Source: Candidatus Eiseniibacteriota bacterium (GTDB lineage Bacteria; Eisenbacteria; RBG-16-71-46; JAGVPR01). From it: a DNA stretch of 5,498 bases. Numbering within the stretch: position 1 is the first letter of the stretch; the number at the start of each line of letters is the position of its first letter. The stretch is taken from contig JAGVPR010000333.1 in assembly GCA_020052115.1 (NCBI GenBank), positions 1 to 5,498 of the forward strand, read 5' to 3'. Shown here in pieces: positions 1 through 5,498 of this stretch. Made by a program: the position numbers and the translations under genes. The notes below the pieces were generated by a model that was not told where the DNA came from, ran no database searches, and was given only the letters and a program-made list of their open reading frames with translations.

Positions 1-1
1 G

Positions 2-601
2 CGGCGCGTGGAGTTGGGCGGGGCGCTCGGCCGCGAGGACGGAGAGGGCTGGGGCCGCGCCGTCATCTTCACGGCCGATGTGAAGAATGCGTTCGTCGGG
101 GGGGCGCTGGAGGATCTTGGACTGCCCCCCGCCTTCATCGCCGGGGGCGCGCTCGACACGCTCCGAGGCGACGCGCGCACGGTGGGCGTGGAGATCTCGG
201 GCCGGCTGCCGCTTCCGCTCGGCTTCTACGTTCGCGGCCGGGGTCTCATCCTCCGCGATCGCGACGGCGCGGACGCGGCGCTCTGGGTCGGGCCTCAGGA
301 ATCCGCTGTCGCCGCGCTCGGCCTCGGACGGAGGTTTTTCCGGGGAGATTTGCTGGCGAACGCGGAGCTGATCGGTCATTTCCGCGGCGTTGTGCCGACC
401 CCGTTCGCCGAGCTCGATGCCGCCACGATCGTCTCGTTCCGCGTCACAGGGGACGTCGAGCGCCGCTTCGATCTCTTCTATGAGGTGGATAACCTCTTGA
501 ACGAAGTGGCCGACTCGCGCACCTTCGTCTCCGACATCGGCCCGATCTTCCTCCCGGGCCGCAACTACTCCTTCGGAGTGATCTGGCGCCTCCTCGACTG
601 A
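2..601 (+). CDS. TonB-dependent-receptor-like outer membrane protein, C-terminal fragment (5' end outside window)
   Basis: About 199 residues in an open frame that enters from the left edge and ends at TGA 599-601. The sequence alternates short polar and hydrophobic stretches separated by charged turns, as in beta-barrel strands. The last 50 residues carry the usual end of a TonB-dependent receptor: a strand ending FYEVDNLLNE (the common 'NLF(D/N)' segment), a short loop, then PGRNYSFGVIWR as the closing strand. Such receptors sit in the outer membrane and import siderophores, cobalamin or other ligands using TonB energy. The plug domain and TonB box lie outside the window, so the ligand cannot be inferred. 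The protein ends in Leu-Leu-Asp rather than the usual terminal aromatic residue. The next gene starts 21 bases downstream on the same strand, so read-through is possible, but no functional link is evident. Another outer-membrane barrel family is the main alternative. Confidence 0.75.
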   Translation, partial: RRVELGGALGREDGEGWGRAVIFTADVKNAFVGGALEDLGLPPAFIAGGALDTLRGDARTVGVEISGRLPLPLGFYVRGRGLILRDRDGADAALWVGPQESAVAALGLGRRFFRGDLLANAELIGHFRGVVPTPFAELDAATIVSFRVTGDVERRFDLFYEVDNLLNEVADSRTFVSDIGPIFLPGRNYSFGVIWRLLD

Positions 602-610
602 ACCGCCCGC

Positions 611-617
611 GGAGGTG
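611..617 (+). promoter_or_regulatory. Ribosome binding site for the comEA-like gene
   Basis: GGAGGTG lies five bases before the ATG at 623. It is a near-perfect anti-16S match and fixes this start. Confidence 0.8.
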
Positions 618-622
618 CGACG

Positions 623-1108
623 ATGTCCATCACCCCCGAGGAGCGCCGTGCGCTCCTGTTTCTGGCGTTCCTCCTTCTCACCGGTTCCCTCGTGCGCCTC
701 GGGCAGGCCGTCTCACCGCGATGGACTCCGGAGCTCGGGCCTCTCTTCCCGGACCGGCAGGACTCGGCATCCACAGGCGGGCCGCCCCCGGCGGCGGAGA
801 CGCCACCTGAAACCGCTCGCGCCGAAGCAGCGCCCCCGGAGGACGGACCCGCCGCCGTGGCCGATGAGGTCGCGCCGCCAACACCATATCGTGCCGGACT
901 CCTCGAATTGAACGCCGCGACCGCTCAGGATCTCGCGACGCTCCCGGGGATCGGCGAGAAACTTGCGAGCCGCATTGTCAGCGACCGCGAGGCGAACGGA
1001 CCGTTCGCGCGCGTCGAGGACCTCGAGCGCGTCCCGGGGATCGGTCCTGCGAAGCTGGCGCGGTTGCGCGACGGGTTGTTCGTGGCGACAGGCCGCACGA
1101 GGCATTGA
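623..1108 (+). CDS. comEA: ComEA-like helix-hairpin-helix DNA-binding protein
   Basis: A 161-residue protein. Residues 1-9 are polar and end in Arg-Arg. Residues 10-24 form a hydrophobic segment that is either an uncleaved membrane anchor or a signal peptide; Gly-Gln-Ala at 27-29 is a possible signal-peptidase site. Residues about 32-90 are rich in Pro, Ala and Glu and look like a disordered linker. Residues about 94-153 are a tandem helix-hairpin-helix domain: a 'LNAAT..DL..LPGIG' start with the first hairpin LPGIG at 107-111 and the second hairpin VPGIG at 137-141, exactly the ComEA pattern. ComEA proteins bind double-stranded DNA non-specifically outside the inner membrane and pull it in during transformation. 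Position just upstream of the pilus motor genes fits a DNA-uptake role, although the gap and promoter before pilB suggest separate control. Some ComEA-like domain proteins have no proven competence role, so the family is clear but the function is inferred. Confidence 0.85.
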   Translation: MSITPEERRALLFLAFLLLTGSLVRLGQAVSPRWTPELGPLFPDRQDSASTGGPPPAAETPPETARAEAAPPEDGPAAVADEVAPPTPYRAGLLELNAATAQDLATLPGIGEKLASRIVSDREANGPFARVEDLERVPGIGPAKLARLRDGLFVATGRTRH

Positions 1109-1148
1109 GGAGCCTTGCCGCGGTTGCAATACGCGCCCCTCCGGCTTG

Positions 1149-1160
1149 CAGGCTGCCCTG
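1149..1160. promoter_or_regulatory. Possible activator-binding dyad upstream of the sigma-54 promoter
   Basis: An interrupted palindrome, CAGG-N4-CCTG, centred about 133 bases before the predicted pilB transcription start. That is the usual distance range for sigma-54 enhancer sites. Short dyads like this are common by chance, and it does not match a PilR consensus that I can recall with confidence. Confidence 0.15.
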
Positions 1161-1261
1161 TTCGGCCGTCCGCTTCCGACCGGCGCCTCGAATACGGGCG
1201 GGTCGCCCCGGCGAACCACTTGCCAGGGGCCGAGTTGCGTTTCGCCAGTCAAATCGCTTCC

Positions 1262-1277
1262 AGGCACGCAACTTGCC
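1262..1277 (+). promoter_or_regulatory. Sigma-54 (RpoN) -24/-12 promoter for pilB
   Basis: The sequence reads aGGCACG-caac-TTGCc. Against the sigma-54 consensus TGGCACG-N4-TTGC(A/T), the invariant GG (1263-1264) and GC (1275-1276) are present with the required 10-base spacing. The full GGCACG and TTGC cores match; only the leading T and the final base differ. Transcription would start near 1288, giving a leader of about 41 bases before the pilB GTG at 1329. It lies in the only sizeable non-coding gap of the window, facing the pil genes. Sigma-54 promoters need an enhancer-binding ATPase such as PilR, whose gene commonly lies downstream of pilC. The motif match is direct; promoter activity is inferred. 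Confidence 0.68.
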
Positions 1278-1315
1278 GCCCGCGGTGGAGGATTGGCGGA
1301 TCGGCCCGCGGTCGG

Positions 1316-1321
1316 AAGGAG
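1316..1321 (+). promoter_or_regulatory. Ribosome binding site that decides the pilB start
   Basis: AAGGAG sits seven bases before GTG 1329. The pilB frame is open much further upstream, as far as an ATG at 963 inside the comEA-like gene. This site, and the fact that PilB homology begins right after the GTG, select 1329. Confidence 0.8.
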
Positions 1322-1328
1322 CAGAAGC

Positions 1329-3032
1329 GTGCACGAGGAGCTTGGACGCAAGCTCGTCGAAGGCAAGGTCATCACTCCCGAGCAGCTTCGGCGTGCGGCG
1401 GAAATGGCGCGCACGGCGGGCAACGGTTCGCTCGGCTCGAACCTTGTGAAGACGGGTGCCCTCAGCGAGGAGCAGCTCACCGCATTCCTCTCCGAGCACT
1501 ACGGCGCCACCGCGGTGGACCTCGACAAGATCGAGATTGATCCCCAGGTGGTCAAGCTCATCCCCGCCGATGTCGCGCGCAAGTTCCTCGTCTTCCCGGT
1601 GCGCCGCCACGGGCGCCGCCTCTTCGTGGCGATGTGCGACCCCGCGAACATCACGGCGGTGGACGACATCCAGTTCATCACCGATCTCGAGGTCGAGGTG
1701 CTCGTCGCCCCGGAGAGCGCCGTCCGCAAGGCGATTGATCGCTTCTACGAGCCCGCCGAGACGATGGCCGACATCTCCCGCGACATCTTCGACACCGCCG
1801 AGGATCTCGAAATCGTGGACGAAACGGAGGACGAGCTCGATCTCGCGCTCGCCAGCCAAGCCGATCAGAAGCCGGTCGTCAAGTTCGTGAATTCGGTGAT
1901 GGCCGATGCGGTGCGCAAGGGGGCGAGCGACATCCACGTGGAGCCGCACGAGAAACAGTTCCGCGTCCGGTACCGGATCGACGGCGTGCTCTACGACATG
2001 ATGTCCCCTCCGCTGAAGCTCAAGGCCGCCATCACGTCTCGTCTGAAGATCATGGCGGAGATGGACATCGCCGAGCGCCGCGTTCCTCAGGACGGACGCA
2101 TCAAGATCCGGATCGCGGGGCGCACGATTGACCTGCGCGTTTCCACGCTGCCGACCATCTTCGGCGAGAAGGTCGTGATGCGTATCCTCGACCGCTCGAA
2201 CCTGACGCTCGATCTCACGAAGGCGGGCTTCGACGAGTCCGCGCTGAAGAACCTCCTTCGCGCCGTCGAGGCACCCTACGGAATGGTGCTCGTGACCGGC
2301 CCCACGGGAAGCGGCAAGACGACCACGCTCTATTCCGCGCTCTCGCGAATCAACGTGCCCGGGGTCAACATCATGACGGTCGAGGACCCGGTCGAGTACA
2401 ACATCGAGGGGATCAACCAGGTGCACGTGAACGAGGACATCAAGCTCACGTTCGCGGCCGCGCTCCGCGCGTTCCTGCGCCAGGACCCGAACATCATCAT
2501 GGTCGGCGAGATCCGCGACCAGGAGACCGCCTCGATCGCCGTCAAGGCGGCGCTGACCGGCCACCTCGTCCTCTCGACTCTCCACACGAACGATGCTCCG
2601 AGCGCCCTGACCCGCCTCGTGGACATGGGTGTGGAGCCGTTCCTGGTGGCTACCTCGGTGAACCTGATCATGGCGCAGCGGCTCGTTCGGAAGGTCTGCG
2701 GGCGCTGCCGCGAGGCGACGACGCTCCACCCCGAGGTCCTGGAGGAGCTGGGTCTTAGCCCCCAGGAGGTCGAGGGGATCACGTTCTTCCGCGGCAAGGG
2801 ATGTCCGGAGTGCTCCGGGACCGGCTACCGCGGCCGCGTCGGCGTGTTCGAGGTGATGCCCCTTTCCTCCACGCTCCGCGACGTGATCCTCGCGCGCGCT
2901 TCAGCCACCGAGATCAAGCGCAAGGCGATCGAGGAAGGGATGCTCTCTCTTCGCATGGACGGGCTCCAGAAGCTCAAGAAGGGGATGACGACAGCCGAAG
3001 AAGTGCTGAAGGAGACGGCTAAGGATAACTGA
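1329..3032 (+). CDS. pilB: Type IV pilus assembly (extension) ATPase PilB
   Basis: A 567-residue protein, the usual PilB/GspE length, starting at GTG. Residues 1-140 form the N-terminal MshEN/T2SSE_N region with two LGxxL-type repeats (from residues 4 and 34). Residues 141-180 are an acidic linker. The N2 domain follows, with GASDIHVEP at 198-206. The RecA-like core holds Walker A GPTGSGKT at 324-331, an Asp box with E352 and D353, Walker B ending VGEIRD with catalytic E394, and a His box with H412 and H419. A zinc-binding tetracysteine follows (C457, C460, C492, C495), typical of extension ATPases and absent from PilT. PilB is a cytoplasmic hexamer that docks on PilC and drives pilin assembly. 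GspE of type II secretion is the close alternative, but pilT next door argues for PilB. A sigma-54 promoter lies upstream, and pilT follows 59 bases after the stop. Confidence 0.96.
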   Translation: MHEELGRKLVEGKVITPEQLRRAAEMARTAGNGSLGSNLVKTGALSEEQLTAFLSEHYGATAVDLDKIEIDPQVVKLIPADVARKFLVFPVRRHGRRLFVAMCDPANITAVDDIQFITDLEVEVLVAPESAVRKAIDRFYEPAETMADISRDIFDTAEDLEIVDETEDELDLALASQADQKPVVKFVNSVMADAVRKGASDIHVEPHEKQFRVRYRIDGVLYDMMSPPLKLKAAITSRLKIMAEMDIAERRVPQDGRIKIRIAGRTIDLRVSTLPTIFGEKVVMRILDRSNLTLDLTKAGFDESALKNLLRAVEAPYGMVLVTGPTGSGKTTTLYSALSRINVPGVNIMTVEDPVEYNIEGINQVHVNEDIKLTFAAALRAFLRQDPNIIMVGEIRDQETASIAVKAALTGHLVLSTLHTNDAPSALTRLVDMGVEPFLVATSVNLIMAQRLVRKVCGRCREATTLHPEVLEELGLSPQEVEGITFFRGKGCPECSGTGYRGRVGVFEVMPLSSTLRDVILARASATEIKRKAIEEGMLSLRMDGLQKLKKGMTTAEEVLKETAKDN

Positions 3033-3079
3033 CGCCCGCACAGGTGTTTTCGGTGCCTCCGCGCCCGCGGGGGGACGGC

Positions 3080-3086
3080 AAGGGGG
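3080..3086 (+). promoter_or_regulatory. Ribosome binding site supporting a TTG start for pilT
   Basis: AAGGGGG lies five bases before TTG 3092. The upstream in-frame GTG at 3044 has no clear site, and GTG 3053 has only AGGTG six bases before it. Confidence 0.5.
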
Positions 3087-3091
3087 TCGCG

Positions 3092-4204
<1,113 letters not shown>

Positions 4205-4219
4205 ACGAGGGGAGGCGCC

Positions 4220-5431
4220 GTGCCGACTTACGCCTGGAAGGGGAAGACCGCCGGGGGCGGGATGACGACGGGCGAGCTCACCGTCGAATCCCGGCAGGAG
4301 GTGCTCGATGCCCTCCGCAAGAAGCGCGTCATCCCGATCTCCGTTCGAGAGAAGCCGAGGGGGATCGAGCTGAAGCTCCCCGCCCGGAAGGGGATGGGGC
4401 TCAAAGAGCTGGCCGTGTTCACGCGGCAGTTCGCGACGATGGTGAACGCGGGCCTGCCGCTCGTGCAGTGCCTCGAGATCCTGGCGGCCCAGGCGGAGCG
4501 CGCATCCGCCCGCGCCATCATCACCGATGTGATGCACGACGTGGAAGGGGGTTCCACGCTCGCCGAGGCGCTCGCGAAGCGCCGCGCCGCCTTCGACGTC
4601 CTGTATACGAACATGGTGGACGCCGGCGAGGCGGGCGGCGTGCTCGACCAGATTCTGCTCCGGCTGGCCTCCTACATCGAGAAAGCCGAGGCGCTGCGCC
4701 GCAAGGTCCGGAGCGCGATGACCTATCCGGCGGTCGTTTGCATCGTCGCGATCGGGACGACCGTGTTCATGCTCATCTTCATCATCCCGACCTTCGCGAA
4801 GGTGTTCTCGGACTACGGGGGCACGCTGCCGCTGCCGACGCGGGTCGTCATGTTCATGTCGGCGGTGTTCCAGAAGTTCTGGTGGGCCATGGCCGGCGCC
4901 GCGGCGCTGATGGGGCTCGCCGTGCGCCAGTATTACCGCACCGAGCGAGGGCGCCGAGTGATTGACCGGATGCTCCTCCGGGTGCCGGTCTTCGGCTCGC
5001 TCATGCTCAAGGTCTCGCTCGCGCGGCTCACACGCACCCTCGGAACACTCATCTCGAGCGGCGTGCCGATCCTCACCGGCCTGGAGATCACCGCGCGCAC
5101 GGCAGGCAACAAGATCATCGAGGACGCCGTGATGGCCACGCGGGGCAGCATCCGTGAGGGCGAGACGATCGCGGCCCCGCTCCGCAGCTCGAGCGTCTTC
5201 CCTCCGATGGTCGTTCAGATGATCTCGGTGGGGGAGGAGACCGGCCAACTCGACAACATGCTCGAAAAGATCGCGACTTTCTACGATGACGAGGTGAACA
5301 CGACCGTGGAGACGCTCACCTCCGTCATCGAGCCGATCATGATCGTGCTCATGGGCACGCTCGTCGGCGGGATGATCATCGCGATGTACATGCCGTTGTT
5401 CAAGCTCGTGAACGTCGTGGCGGGGAAGTAG
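4220..5431 (+). CDS. pilC: Type IV pilus inner-membrane platform protein PilC
   Basis: A 403-residue protein, normal for PilC, starting at GTG with GAGGGGAGG at 4207-4215 just upstream. Residues 1-60 match the short N-terminal segment of the family (PTYAWKGKTAGG). Two homologous T2SSF domains follow, about 68-191 and 268-393. Each opens with a 'FTRQFATMVNAGLPL'-like helix (in the second, LTRTLGTLISSGVPI) and contains a GE.(A/T)G.LD motif (136-143 and 338-345). Predicted membrane helices lie near 170-192, 217-236 and 371-394. PilC is the polytopic platform on which PilB and PilT hexamers turn, passing pilin subunits in or out of the fibre. GspF is the type II secretion homologue; the pilT-pilC linkage favours PilC. 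Translation is probably coupled or co-transcribed with pilT. Confidence 0.96.
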   Translation: MPTYAWKGKTAGGGMTTGELTVESRQEVLDALRKKRVIPISVREKPRGIELKLPARKGMGLKELAVFTRQFATMVNAGLPLVQCLEILAAQAERASARAIITDVMHDVEGGSTLAEALAKRRAAFDVLYTNMVDAGEAGGVLDQILLRLASYIEKAEALRRKVRSAMTYPAVVCIVAIGTTVFMLIFIIPTFAKVFSDYGGTLPLPTRVVMFMSAVFQKFWWAMAGAAALMGLAVRQYYRTERGRRVIDRMLLRVPVFGSLMLKVSLARLTRTLGTLISSGVPILTGLEITARTAGNKIIEDAVMATRGSIREGETIAAPLRSSSVFPPMVVQMISVGEETGQLDNMLEKIATFYDDEVNTTVETLTSVIEPIMIVLMGTLVGGMIIAMYMPLFKLVNVVAGK

Positions 5432-5435
5432 GTTG

Positions 5436-5498
5436 ATGCGCGGGTCCGCCCTTCCGGCTCCGGCCCGGGATCCGTTCCCGGCGCCGGGGCCGGCCCGC
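5436..5498 (+). CDS. Start of a downstream ORF, truncated by the window edge (possibly pilS)
   Basis: ATG 5436 lies four bases after the pilC stop and opens a frame that reaches the edge without a stop: 21 residues, beginning MRGSALPAPARDP and rich in Pro and Ala. Nothing in it identifies a family. In Myxococcus- and Geobacter-type clusters the gene after pilC is pilS, a membrane histidine kinase, so that is the positional guess. The ribosome site is poor (only GGGGAAG at 5422-5428 or GTAGG overlapping the stop). The segment may instead be a non-coding spacer with a GC-rich hairpin. Confidence 0.35.
   Translation, partial: MRGSALPAPARDPFPAPGPAR
5460..5493. repeat. GC-rich inverted repeat after pilC
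   Basis: CCGGCCC at 5460-5466 can pair with GGGCCGG at 5487-5493, and inside it GGGA (5467-5470) can pair with TCCC (5476-5479). The structure would be strong in RNA but no T-run is visible before the window ends, so it cannot be called a terminator. It may also simply reflect Pro/Gly/Ala codon use in the ORF opening at 5436. Confidence 0.35.

Noticed and set aside
1196..1208. GGGCG-GGT-CGCCC hairpin as a terminator for the comEA-like gene
   Set aside because: The stem is only five pairs with a three-base loop and no T-run follows.
1249..1261. IHF-like site between enhancer region and promoter
   Set aside because: The TCAAATCGCTT stretch lacks the required TT spacing and flanking A/T richness of an IHF site.
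963..1328. Longer N-terminus for PilB from ATG 963 (122 extra residues)
   Set aside because: It overlaps the comEA-like gene in another frame, is Arg/Ser/Ala-rich in a way typical of shifted GC-rich reading, includes the sigma-54 element, and ignores the strong AAGGAG site before GTG 1329, where family homology begins.
1109..1328. tRNA or small RNA gene in the pilB upstream gap
   Set aside because: I looked on both strands for a cloverleaf with a GGTTCGAAT-like T-arm and found no consistent set of stems; no other RNA family was recognisable.
1507..1518. Perfect 12-base palindrome CCACCGCGGTGG
   Set aside because: It lies inside pilB coding Ala-Thr-Ala-Val-Asp with ordinary codon choice, so chance is the simplest explanation.
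978..2729. Long minus-strand ORF (583 codons) antisense to pilB
   Set aside because: It mirrors the pilB coding frame in high-GC DNA, is rich in Arg, His, Asp and Leu without a recognisable domain, and pilB on the other strand is unmistakable.

Overview
The window is GC-rich (about two-thirds G+C by eye), densely coding and entirely plus-strand. It reads as chromosomal DNA from a Gram-negative (diderm) bacterium. Evidence for this is the C-terminal end of an outer-membrane beta-barrel receptor at the left edge and a type IVa pilus (T4aP) motor cluster filling most of the rest. The gene order pilB-pilT-pilC matches that of Myxococcus and Geobacter-type clusters, where pilS, pilR and pilA follow. 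The same order also occurs in other high-GC phyla, so the sequence alone does not fix the lineage.

Layout: 2-601 is the 3' end of a TonB-dependent-receptor-like gene. 623-1108 is a ComEA-like gene: a membrane-anchored or secreted protein with a Pro/Ala/Glu-rich linker and a tandem helix-hairpin-helix DNA-binding domain. 1109-1328 is a 220-base non-coding gap holding a strong match to a sigma-54 (-24/-12) promoter at 1262-1277. 1329-3032 is pilB (extension ATPase), 3092-4204 is pilT (retraction ATPase) and 4220-5431 is pilC (inner-membrane platform protein). An ORF opening at 5436 runs off the right edge; by position it may be the N-terminus of the PilS sensor kinase, but too little is present to identify it.

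How the genes work together: PilB and PilT are hexameric cytoplasmic ATPases that dock on PilC and turn ATP hydrolysis into pilus extension and retraction. A ComEA-like periplasmic DNA-binding protein next to them suggests that this pilus, or a relative of it, may serve DNA uptake as well as motility or adhesion. The sigma-54 promoter ahead of pilB suggests control by a PilR/NtrC-type enhancer-binding protein, which fits a pilS-pilR pair expected downstream.

I found no mobile element, CRISPR array, RNA gene or clearly undescribed system. The points most worth a second look are the sigma-54 promoter, the weakened cyclic-di-GMP motif in PilB, the altered AIRNLIRE motif in PilT, and the ComEA-pilus linkage.
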